A stretch of 6,514 bases of DNA, taken from NCBI GenBank assembly GCA_937915975.1, contig CALGGL010000101.1, positions 1 through 6,514 on the forward strand, written 5' to 3'. Each line of letters begins with the position of its first letter. The stretch's first letter is position 1. Of this stretch, positions 1 through 5,075 are shown one piece after another. Made by a program: the position numbers and the translations under genes. The stretch comes from an uncultured Lachnospiraceae bacterium (GTDB lineage Bacteria > Bacillota > Clostridia > Lachnospirales > Lachnospiraceae). Under the pieces are notes generated by a model that had not been told where the DNA came from, searched no databases, and saw only the letters and a program-made list of their open reading frames with translations.

Positions 1-34
1 CCCTTTAAAATAAAAGATTTATATAGAAAAAAGG

Positions 35-51
35 AGTGTCAACTTGACACT
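35..51. promoter_or_regulatory. Perfect 17-bp palindrome upstream of the diguanylate cyclase, possible operator
   Basis: AGTGTCAA-c-TTGACACT reads the same on both strands around one central base. It lies 26 bp before the ATG of the GGDEF gene, so it is well placed for a repressor or activator dimer. It contains a TTGACA hexamer (44-49), but no -10 box at normal spacing fits before the start codon. An alternative is a weak terminator for minus-strand transcription, because on that strand the palindrome is followed by CC and six T (from the A-run at 27-32). The cognate regulator is not identifiable. Confidence 0.45.
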
Positions 52-77
52 ACCAGATTGTATAAGAGGATAATTTT

Positions 78-1166
78 ATGAATAAAATCAAAGACTTTCT
101 TAGTGAAACAAAGGATTTAAAAATTAAAATATATTACGTTATATTATTCATAGGAAGCTTTGCAAATCTTATTTCTCTGATTGCAGACATTGTACAGGGA
201 CTTGATAAAAGAACTATTCTTAGTGCATTTGCATGCTTTTTATTTTTAATCGGTCTTCTTCATGCAAGCATAAGATATCATATTGAAAATGTAGGTAAAT
301 ACTTACTGGTTTATTTTTTCAACTGTTTATTTTTTCCGTTGACCTTTATTACCGGTGGAGGTATAAGCAGCGGAATGTTGCTTTGCTATATTCTGGCGCT
401 TTTTGTATTGGGCTTGTTGCTTGAAAAGAAAGCAAGAATTATAGCATATATAATATGTATATTGGTTTTGGAGTTTTCCATAATAATTAGTTATCTTAAG
501 CCGGATTTAGTTGATATGTTGGATTATAAATCTTCGGTAATTGATATAACCGTTACATTATTAATAACCAGTGCAACTATCGTGGCTATATTATCAATGA
601 TTCTTAATGCTTATGATAATGAAAGAAGAACCGCACAGCAGCTTAATAACAGGTTAAGGGAATTGTCTGTTAAGGATGAGCTTTCAGGATTATATAACAG
701 AAGAGAGTTGTTTAGAAAACTTGATTCCATATATCAAAGCGAGGTTGGAGATTCTGTACCTTCATCTAAGGAAGATTGTTACATAGCGATGTTTGATATT
801 GATGATTTTAAGTTACTTAATGATGAATACGGTCATCAATTCGGAGATAAGGTTTTATCGGAAATTGCAAATATATTTATAGAAAGTACAAACGAGGATA
901 ACGGAGAGCTTGCCGCAAGATACGGTGGAGAAGAATTTGTATGCATAATCCGCGCCGATAATCCTGAGGATGCGTTATCACGTGTTGAGAAAATGCGAAC
1001 GGATATTTTGAAAATAAGATGGGAAGAAGCTCCGAAGCTCGTTGTTACCATAAGCGGAGGGCTTATAGGCTGTGAGGAATATGATGATTTAAGAGTTACA
1101 ATTCATGATGTGGATGCTTTGCTATATAAAGCAAAGAGGGAAGGAAAGAATCAGATAAAGCTTTAA
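78..1166 (+). CDS. Membrane-anchored diguanylate cyclase (GGDEF domain)
   Basis: This 362-residue protein is predicted to make cyclic di-GMP from two GTP at the cytoplasmic face of the membrane. The first 180 residues are hydrophobic, with about six membrane segments (roughly 17-37, 47-66, 74-93, 98-115, 119-139 and 155-177), and probably sense a signal. A short linker (181-198) leads to a complete GGDEF domain (199-362). It has the DELSGLYNRR entry motif (200-209), the metal-site FDIDDFK (D240 first), N248/D249 and the GH-GD loop (G252, H253, G256, D257). The signature is GGEEF at 283-287, an active variant. The RxxD product-inhibition site is missing: D274 and E277 stand where R and D are expected, so c-di-GMP feedback should be weak or absent. 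AGAGGA at 65-70 sits 7 bases before the ATG. It converges on the next gene. The sensed signal is unknown. Confidence 0.93.
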   Translation: MNKIKDFLSETKDLKIKIYYVILFIGSFANLISLIADIVQGLDKRTILSAFACFLFLIGLLHASIRYHIENVGKYLLVYFFNCLFFPLTFITGGGISSGMLLCYILALFVLGLLLEKKARIIAYIICILVLEFSIIISYLKPDLVDMLDYKSSVIDITVTLLITSATIVAILSMILNAYDNERRTAQQLNNRLRELSVKDELSGLYNRRELFRKLDSIYQSEVGDSVPSSKEDCYIAMFDIDDFKLLNDEYGHQFGDKVLSEIANIFIESTNEDNGELAARYGGEEFVCIIRADNPEDALSRVEKMRTDILKIRWEEAPKLVVTISGGLIGCEEYDDLRVTIHDVDALLYKAKREGKNQIKL

Positions 1167-1172
1167 GATGAA

Positions 1173-1228
1173 AAAAGTCTTTTAATTAAAGTGATAAGAT
1201 ATGCTTTAATTAAAGGGCTTTTAATTAT
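1173..1228. terminator. Bidirectional intrinsic terminator between convergent genes
   Basis: The arm AAAAGTCTTTTAATTAAAG (1173-1191) pairs over 19 positions with CTTTAATTAAAGGGCTTTT (1204-1222), using two G-U wobbles, around a 12-base loop. A/T-rich tails lie on both sides: AATTATTTT after it, and an A-run at 1171-1176 that reads as T on the minus strand. It starts 6 bases after the GGDEF stop and lies just past the end of the convergent DUF3783 gene, so it probably serves both. Confidence 0.8.
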
Positions 1229-1232
1229 TTTG

Positions 1233-1619
1233 TCATTTTTTTTCAAATTGTCGGGCTTCTTTATCAAGATGCTCTGTAAGCTGATATAATGTCCAGCCAA
1301 GATTAGTCGGCGTTACTATTGCTTTAAGCCGGATTTTTTCAAAACCGGTTTTTTTATATTCGGCAAGAAATGTATCAAGCAGCTTATCCGAAATACCGAA
1401 GAATATTATTATTTCCGGCATAGCCCACAGAGCAGGGGCATTAGTGTTCTTATTATCGGATAATGAAAGAGGTGGCAGACCAACCAGAGAGGCTATGGTT
1501 TCATTTGCCTGACTTACCTTTAATTCGATAAACTGTGCGTCTATAGCATCAGATATTTTTTTTACCTGTTCTTTTTTTATTATATCCTTTGTATAAAAAT
1601 ATATTTTTGACTCATTCAT
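1233..1619 (-). CDS. DUF3783 domain protein
   Basis: This is a 128-residue soluble protein with no signal peptide or membrane segment. Residues about 67-118 match the DUF3783 family as I know it: a P-E-I-I-I-F-F-G start, then SDKLLDTFLAEYKK, then the characteristic LKAIVTPTNLGWTL (98-111) and a closing helix. Residues 1-66 are less conserved and carry a short loop of polar residues (52-60). The molecular function of this family is not established; it is typical of clostridial genomes, usually as a small stand-alone gene. The ATG at 1619 is preceded on its own strand by AAGGAT (complement of 1628-1633) at a workable distance. It is convergent with the diguanylate cyclase and divergent from Hsp20, so it is probably a single-gene transcript. 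The domain call is solid; the role is unknown. Confidence 0.85.
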   Translation of the reverse strand: MNESKIYFYTKDIIKKEQVKKISDAIDAQFIELKVSQANETIASLVGLPPLSLSDNKNTNAPALWAMPEIIIFFGISDKLLDTFLAEYKKTGFEKIRLKAIVTPTNLGWTLYQLTEHLDKEARQFEKK

Positions 1620-1633
1620 CTTTATTAATCCTT

Positions 1634-1820
1634 ATATTATGGTATATTTTATTAATCATTTATCTAATATTTACTTAAAAGGAATTTAATAGCTGTTTAC
1701 AATCATTTATTGTTTTTTCCTATTTATTAAATAATATTATAAAACATAAAGCTAAAAAAAGCTATATATTACAAGGCTTTATAAAGTTTTTTCATAAGTT
1801 CACAATTTTTTCACAAAAAA
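1634..1820. other. AT-rich divergent intergenic region without a gene
   Basis: This is the upstream part of the 340-bp gap between the divergent DUF3783 and Hsp20 genes. It is very AT-rich, with runs of A and T and one small inverted repeat (AGCT around an A-run near 1751-1764). I see no open frame, RNA gene or long repeat. It presumably holds the DUF3783 promoter on the minus strand, but no clearly convincing -35/-10 pair stands out. Confidence 0.5.
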
Positions 1821-1847
1821 TTAGCACTCAACACTTGACGTGGCTAA
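1821..1847. promoter_or_regulatory. Degenerate CIRCE (HrcA operator) upstream of hsp20
   Basis: The left half TTAGCACTC (1821-1829) is a perfect CIRCE half-site. After the canonical 9-base spacer the right half is CGTGGCTAA (1839-1847), which matches GAGTGCTAA at only 5 of 9 positions; the outer TTAGC/GCTAA pairs remain. It overlaps the -35 box of the hsp20 promoter, the right place for repression. Further half-site-like copies of GTGCTATTT occur at 1854-1862 and 1905-1913. HrcA control is plausible but not secure, given the poor right half. Confidence 0.55.
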
Positions 1848-1863
1848 TAATATGTGCTATTTT
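1835..1863 (+). promoter_or_regulatory. Probable sigma-A promoter of hsp20
   Basis: TTGACG (1835-1840) and TATTTT (1858-1863) are separated by 17 bp, close to the TTGACA-N17-TATAAT consensus. Transcription would start near 1870 and give a leader of about 90 bases. The -35 box lies inside the CIRCE-like palindrome. Confidence 0.6.
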
Positions 1864-1943
1864 AAATATAACAAATAACACATATATAACATTGAATATA
1901 AAAAGTGCTATTTGAGAAAATAATAAATAAAAGGTTTTTAATT

Positions 1944-1952
1944 AAAAGGAGG
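1944..1952 (+). promoter_or_regulatory. Ribosome binding site that fixes the hsp20 start
   Basis: AAAAGGAGG ends 8 bases before the ATG at 1961. An in-frame TTG at 1955 would lie only 2 bases after it, too close to be used, so translation should start at 1961. Confidence 0.8.
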
Positions 1953-1960
1953 AATTGCTT

Positions 1961-2404
1961 ATGTTAGCACCAAGTATTTATAACGGATTTGTTTCAGATT
2001 TCTTTGATGATTTTGGAGATACGTTCAGATGTATGCCAAGCTATGTGAAGGAGAACAGAGCATACAATATGAGCACGGATGTAAAGGAGTTCGAGGACCA
2101 TTATGAGCTTGATATGGAGCTTCCGGGCTTTAAGAAGGAGGATGTTAAGGCTGAGCTCAAGAACGGATATCTTACCGTATCTGCAAAGCATGATGAGTCA
2201 AAGGATGAGAAGAATAAGGAAGGAAAGTTCATCCGCAAGGAGAGATATTACGGAGAATGCAAGAGAACCTTCTATGTAGGCAACAATATGAGCAAAGAGG
2301 ATATCAAGGCAAACTTTGAAAACGGTATCCTTAAGCTTAATGTACCTAAGGCAGAAGCAAAGCCTGAAGTAGAAGCTGACAACTATATTTCAATAGAAGG
2401 ATAA
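1961..2404 (+). CDS. Small heat-shock protein, Hsp20/alpha-crystallin family
   Basis: This 147-residue cytoplasmic chaperone is expected to form oligomers that hold unfolding proteins without using ATP. A short N-terminal arm rich in F and D (SDFFDDFGDTF, 12-22) precedes the alpha-crystallin domain at about 36-130. Visible landmarks are the Y-x-L-x-M-E-L-P-G-F strand-turn (48-57), KEDVKAELKNGYLTVSAKH (59-77), a charged K/E/D loop (78-90) and the family signature GILKLNVPK (122-130). The C-terminal tail holds the I-x-I anchor as YISIEG (I143, I145), so the protein is full length. An upstream CIRCE-like site and promoter suggest heat-shock control. The stop codon forms the first three bases of a 17-bp repeat that opens the non-coding island; no clear intrinsic terminator with a T-tract follows. 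It resembles clostridial Hsp18. Confidence 0.95.
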   Translation: MLAPSIYNGFVSDFFDDFGDTFRCMPSYVKENRAYNMSTDVKEFEDHYELDMELPGFKKEDVKAELKNGYLTVSAKHDESKDEKNKEGKFIRKERYYGECKRTFYVGNNMSKEDIKANFENGILKLNVPKAEAKPEVEADNYISIEG

Positions 2405-2418
2405 ACTTCTGTTTATCG
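2402..2418 (+). repeat. Left 17-bp terminal inverted repeat
   Basis: TAAACTTCTGTTTATCG is repeated exactly, in opposite orientation, at 3894-3910. The match does not extend at either end. The unit is itself part-palindromic (AAAC-ttct-GTTT). It begins with the hsp20 stop codon. Confidence 0.7.
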
Positions 2419-2425
2419 CAGTATG

Positions 2426-2734
2426 GTGTGAGTGAAAATACTTATATATTTCACACTGCCAATACTGTTTAGCAGGAAAGCATATTAAAAAGGCTGATAC
2501 ACAACGTGCCAACAATTTGTGAAATCAATAAGTTCAAATCCTTTTAATTCGCACGAAACCGAAAACTCGCTACGCTCAAACAGTTCGGTTTCTGAGCGAA
2601 TTAATTCGGATTTTCACTTTTGATTTTACACAAATCGGGCAAATGTTGTTGTATCAGCCTTTTCATATGCTTTTCCTGCCCATAAGTAAATAAAGTGTGA
2701 AATATATGTATTTTCAATGTATTTTCACTTACAC
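2426..2734. repeat. Long imperfect palindrome A (about 309 bp)
   Basis: The two halves are imperfect reverse complements along nearly the whole length. Matching blocks, from outside in, are GTGTGAGTGAAAATAC (2426-2441) with GTATTTTCACTTACAC (2719-2734); TATATTTCACACT with its complement near 2697-2709; GCAGGAAAGCATAT with ATATGCTTTTCCTGC; AAAAGGCTGATACA with TGTATCAGCCTTTT; and, at the centre, TTAATTCGC-ac-GAAACCGAA (2544-2563) with TTCGGTTTC-tga-GCGAATTAA (2584-2604) around a 20-base loop. As RNA or extruded DNA it would form one very long rod. It fits a MITE or fold-back element; no target duplication is evident. Confidence 0.75.
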
Positions 2735-2773
2735 AGCTTAAAACCGCTCATAATTGTAAAGTTTTAAGCTGTG
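2732..2773. repeat. 13-bp perfect hairpin next to palindrome A
   Basis: CACAGCTTAAAAC (2732-2744) pairs perfectly with GTTTTAAGCTGTG (2761-2773) across a 16-base loop. No T-tract follows, so it is a poor intrinsic terminator. Its first bases overlap the last bases of palindrome A. Confidence 0.65.
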
Positions 2774-2849
2774 GGTATCATTTCACCACACATATACGAT
2801 TTCACACCGTAAACATGGCAAACATCTGACAACATGACAAAATCCTTGA

Positions 2850-3116
2850 TTTACCTATAAGACTGCAAAACATTACCCGATTTATAGGTAAAATAATCAA
2901 TAATCTGTCTGATATAATTTGTAATTTACCTATAAGTACAGGAGGTGTATCAAATCTTATAGGTAAAATATCCAATAATCTGTCAAAAAAAAGCACTTAT
3001 TTTACCTATAAATCTGCTATATATCACTTATCTTATAGGTAATAGTTTCAATTATTAACCAAATTTGCTTCATAAATTACGTATAAATCTTTTTATACTG
3101 CTTTCATTATAGGTAA
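2850..3116. repeat. Hairpin array A: four TTACCTATAA/TTATAGGTAA units, 75-bp period
   Basis: Four inverted-repeat pairs lie in tandem. The arms are at 2851-2860/2882-2891, 2926-2936/2956-2966 (one base longer per arm), 3002-3011/3033-3042 and 3077-3086/3107-3116. The first three are perfect; the fourth has one mismatch (ACGT for ACCT). Loops are 19-21 bases. Left arms start 75, 76 and 75 bp apart, about seven helical turns. Loop sequences differ, while the linker after units 1 and 2 shares CAATAATCTGTC. This looks like an array of dimer-protein sites or repeated RNA hairpins. Confidence 0.8.
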
Positions 3117-3218
3117 AGCGATTATTGAAAAGCAATTTTTCTCTTGTATTTAGCTTTTTTCTTGATTTTTAGAGATGAATTTACACACAAATTTAGACTT
3201 GACTCCTGATTTGAAACA

Positions 3219-3402
3219 GGTAACAAACTCTCCTTTTTTGCCCCTTTTGTTACCGGTTTGCCTCTTTTTGATGCTTAGATTTTCTTTAAGCAGGTAACAA
3301 AACCTCCTTTTTTGCCCCTTTTGTTACCGATTTGCCTCTTTTTGATGCTTAGATTTTCTTTAAGCAGGTAACAAACCATCCTTTTTTACTGCTTTTGTTA
3401 CC
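3219..3402. repeat. Hairpin array B: three GGTAACAAA/TTTGTTACC units, 74-bp period
   Basis: The pairs are 3219-3227/3246-3254, 3293-3302/3319-3328 and 3367-3375/3394-3402, with loops of 16-18 bases. Units start exactly 74 bp apart. Units 1 and 2 (3219-3292 and 3293-3366) differ at only about 3 of 74 positions, linker included, so they are a recent tandem duplication. Unit 3 keeps the arms but its loop and linker have diverged, and its linker fades near 3433. Loops are pyrimidine-rich (CCTTTTTTGCCCC). The arms share the hexamer AGGTAA with array A, but in the opposite arrangement. Confidence 0.8.
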
Positions 3403-3456
3403 ATTTTGTCTTCTTTTTTTACTTTGATATAATCTTATGTAAACCAAGTGTTCTAA

Positions 3457-3484
3457 CTGACATTAACGATAGAATAAGTATAAA
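3457..3484 (+). promoter_or_regulatory. Possible promoter reading into palindrome C
   Basis: CTGACA (3457-3462) and TATAAA (3479-3484) are 16 bp apart, each one base from consensus. A weaker pair, TTGTCT (3406-3411) and TATAAT (3428-3433), lies just upstream with the same spacing. Either would transcribe the direct repeat and palindrome C, giving a long hairpin RNA. Chance matches are common in such AT-rich DNA. Confidence 0.35.
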
Positions 3485-3522
3485 AAGGTCAGCTTTAAAT
3501 AATAGTTAAATATTAAATATTA

Positions 3523-3569
3523 TTAAATATCAAGTATATCATCATAGTTAAATATCAAGTATATCATCA
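3523..3569 (+). repeat. 22-bp direct repeat, two copies
   Basis: A 22-base unit beginning TTAAATATCAAG and ending TATATCATCA occurs at 3523-3544 and again at 3548-3569, offset by 25 bp. A 5-bp stem with a GAA loop (CACGC-GAA-GCGTG, 3568-3580) follows directly and abuts palindrome C. Confidence 0.7.
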
Positions 3570-3581
3570 CGCGAAGCGTGT

Positions 3582-3883
3582 CGATTATAGAGCGGTATGT
3601 ACGAGACCGGCTATAAGCAAGGTACTAAGCATAGCCGTTTGAAACCTGTGAGCACTTAGCAAATAAATGTCTATTATTCTTGCGAAGCAGAAAAAATAAG
3701 GATACAAGGTAATACTTGCATTTATGCAAAAGTATCACCTTGTATCCTTATTTTATACTTGGTTTGCCTTAGAATAATATACATTTATGAGCTTAGTACT
3801 CCTACAGGTTTCAAAGAGTGCAAACGTGCTATGCGTGTAACTTTGCTTATAGCCGGCTTCGTGCATACCATACTCTATAATCG
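3582..3883. repeat. Long imperfect palindrome C (about 302 bp)
   Basis: The halves are imperfect reverse complements from CGATTATAGAG (3582-3592) to CTCTATAATCG (3873-3883). Inner matching blocks include CCGGCTATAAGCAA with TTGCTTATAGCCGG, GCATAGC with GCTATGC, TTTGAAACCTGT with ACAGGTTTCAAA, and TATTATTCT with AGAATAATA. The core is a 25-bp stem with one mismatch (3693-3717 with 3730-3754) capped by a self-complementary TTGCAT/ATGCAA. Bulges differ between the arms, as expected for an old, structurally conserved element. It shows no obvious sequence similarity to palindrome A despite the near-equal length. The core contains AAGGTAATACTT, which carries the AGGTAA hexamer of the arrays. Confidence 0.78.
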
Positions 3884-3893
3884 CCCCCTTGCC

Positions 3894-3910
3894 CGATAAA
3901 CAGAAGTTTA
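3894..3910 (-). repeat. Right 17-bp terminal inverted repeat
   Basis: CGATAAACAGAAGTTTA is the exact reverse complement of 2402-2418. It ends 66 bases before the DUF4317 start codon, just upstream of that gene's probable promoter. Confidence 0.7.
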
Positions 3911-3912
3911 GC

Positions 3913-3941
3913 TTGTATTTTTGAAACTGAGGATATACAAT
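3913..3941 (+). promoter_or_regulatory. Probable promoter of the DUF4317 gene
   Basis: TTGTAT (3913-3918) and TACAAT (3936-3941) are separated by 17 bp, giving a leader of roughly 30 bases before the ribosome binding site AAGGAGG (3965-3971), which lies 5 bases before the ATG at 3977. The -35 box starts three bases beyond the right 17-bp repeat. Confidence 0.45.
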
Positions 3942-3976
3942 GGTAAAGCACGGCTTATGGCTGCAAGGAGGTACAA

Positions 3977-5074
3977 ATGGAAAAGACAGAGATAAACGAG
4001 TTAAGAAAATTATTTACTTTGGAAAAGTGCGGCATATCAAAGATAGTAGGCTGCTATGTAAATGGGGATAAGAAAAAGCTTGCAAATATTGATGAGTTTT
4101 TTGGTGTATTGCCGGAGGAGGAACAGCATAAATATTTTGAAATATTCAGAAAAACCTTATCTGGACAGACAGGAAAAAATCTTCTTAATATGGAGTTTAA
4201 TGAGTCGGCACATGATTTGCAGAGAGATTTTCTCATAAGGCTAAGGGACAGTGAGCTTAAGGATGAGAATCTTTTGAATGAATTTTATGATAAGGTTATA
4301 GATTCATATAATTACATAGGAAATTATTTGATTATACTTGTTTATCAAAGCTATGATGTTCCATCGATAACAAGTGATAATATGGAAAATGAGGATGCCT
4401 CCGAGGAGGTATACAGATTTGTTCTTTGCTCGATATGTCCGGTGGAGTTATCCAAACCGGGACTTGAATATTTTGAGATAGAAAATACATTTCATAACAG
4501 TGAGAGAAGCTATATGGTCGGACTTCCGGATATGGGTTTTCTGTTTCCTGCATTTAACGAAAGATGTGAGGACAGGGATAGCCTTTTGCTTTATACTAAG
4601 GATTCAAAGGAGTTTGATCTTGGCTTTATGAATTATGTGCTTAACTGCCGCGTACCGCTTCCTGCACCAAGACAGAAGGATATTTTTAATGATATTATAA
4701 CTGAGACACTTGAAGAGGCTTGTGATTATGAGGTAGTAAAAAATATTCATGAGGAGCTATCCTCGATAATTGAAACCAGAAAGGAAGACCTTTCGGTTCC
4801 CGAAACCATTTCCAAAAAAGAAATGAAAAATATCCTTGAAAACAGTGGTGTTAAAAGTGAAAGACTTGAAAATTTTGATAAACGCTATGATGCACATTTT
4901 GAGGATACAAAGGAAGAGGATAACAGCTTTTATGTAAAAAATCTTTATCCGACAGCAAATAAGGTTGAGATAAAAACCGCAAATGTATCGATTAAGGTTG
5001 ATGCAGACAAGATGGATGTTATTGAAACAAAAATTATAGATGGTCATATAGTGACGTTTATCTATGAAGACTAA
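3977..5074 (+). CDS. DUF4317 family protein, C-terminal end probably altered
   Basis: This is a 365-residue soluble, acidic protein with no signal peptide or membrane helix. I recognise DUF4317, a family common in Lachnospiraceae and other Clostridia with no known function. Landmarks are ELRKLFTLEKCGISKIVGCYV (8-28), the block KYFEIFRKTLSGQTGKNLLN (52-71), LRDSELKDENLL (89-100), ICPVELSKPGLEY (153-165), GFLFPAFNER (187-196) and the tail module with VEIKTANVSIKVD (330-342) and VIETKIIDG (348-356). Family members, as I remember them, continue past the IDG motif with a further conserved stretch. Here the frame stops only nine residues later (HIVTFIYED), exactly where phage-like genes begin, so the last codons may not be native. 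Arginine is AGA/AGG in 12 of 14 cases, like the upstream genes. The start is fixed by AAGGAGG. Confidence 0.85.
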   Translation: MEKTEINELRKLFTLEKCGISKIVGCYVNGDKKKLANIDEFFGVLPEEEQHKYFEIFRKTLSGQTGKNLLNMEFNESAHDLQRDFLIRLRDSELKDENLLNEFYDKVIDSYNYIGNYLIILVYQSYDVPSITSDNMENEDASEEVYRFVLCSICPVELSKPGLEYFEIENTFHNSERSYMVGLPDMGFLFPAFNERCEDRDSLLLYTKDSKEFDLGFMNYVLNCRVPLPAPRQKDIFNDIITETLEEACDYEVVKNIHEELSSIIETRKEDLSVPETISKKEMKNILENSGVKSERLENFDKRYDAHFEDTKEEDNSFYVKNLYPTANKVEIKTANVSIKVDADKMDVIETKIIDGHIVTFIYED

Positions 5075-5075
5075 A
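5045..5075. other. Probable junction between clostridial and phage-like DNA
   Basis: DUF4317 similarity is recognisable up to about 5044 (IDG). The next gene's ATG is at 5064, inside the end of the DUF4317 frame. Across this point ribosome binding sites disappear, gene spacing changes to overlapping starts and stops, and arginine usage shifts from mainly AGA/AGG to mainly CGN. No integrase, tRNA, direct repeat or promoter marks it. The exact breakpoint cannot be placed by eye. Confidence 0.55.

Larger units (their letters stand above)
2402..3910. other. 1.5-kb non-coding repeat island bounded by 17-bp inverted repeats
   Basis: I see no credible gene here; stop codons are frequent in all frames and the only minus-strand frame (2802-2996) runs through the repeats. 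The block is built almost wholly of inverted repeats: a long palindrome (2426-2734), a hairpin (2732-2773), two tandem hairpin arrays (2850-3116 and 3219-3402), a direct repeat (3523-3569) and a second long palindrome (3582-3883). The same 17-bp sequence in opposite orientation closes each end (2402-2418 and 3894-3910). It could be a non-autonomous mobile element or nest of MITEs, a protein-binding or replication locus, or a highly folded non-coding RNA. No transposase, reverse transcriptase or replication gene is nearby to decide. Confidence 0.5.

Noticed and set aside
1..77. c-di-GMP riboswitch before the GGDEF gene
   Set aside because: The 77 bases present hold only a short palindrome and no GEMM-like conserved structure; anything further upstream is outside the window.
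1864..1960. RNA thermometer in the hsp20 leader
   Set aside because: A TTTTAATTAAAA palindrome precedes AGGAGG, but no convincing fourU or ROSE-type pairing covers the ribosome binding site.
1955..1960. TTG start for hsp20
   Set aside because: It lies only 2 bases after AGGAGG; the ATG at 1961 has proper spacing.
2802..2996. 64-residue minus-strand ORF
   Set aside because: It lies within the hairpin array; its repeated ILPI/IGK peptide pattern is a by-product of the DNA repeats, and it has no convincing ribosome binding site.
2850..3402. CRISPR-like regular repeats
   Set aside because: The repeats are paired inverted arms with a loop, array B linkers are nearly identical rather than unique spacers, and no cas gene is present.
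3582..3883. Retron ncRNA (msr/msd)
   Set aside because: The long hairpin is reminiscent of one, but no reverse transcriptase gene is in the window and the following gene is DUF4317.
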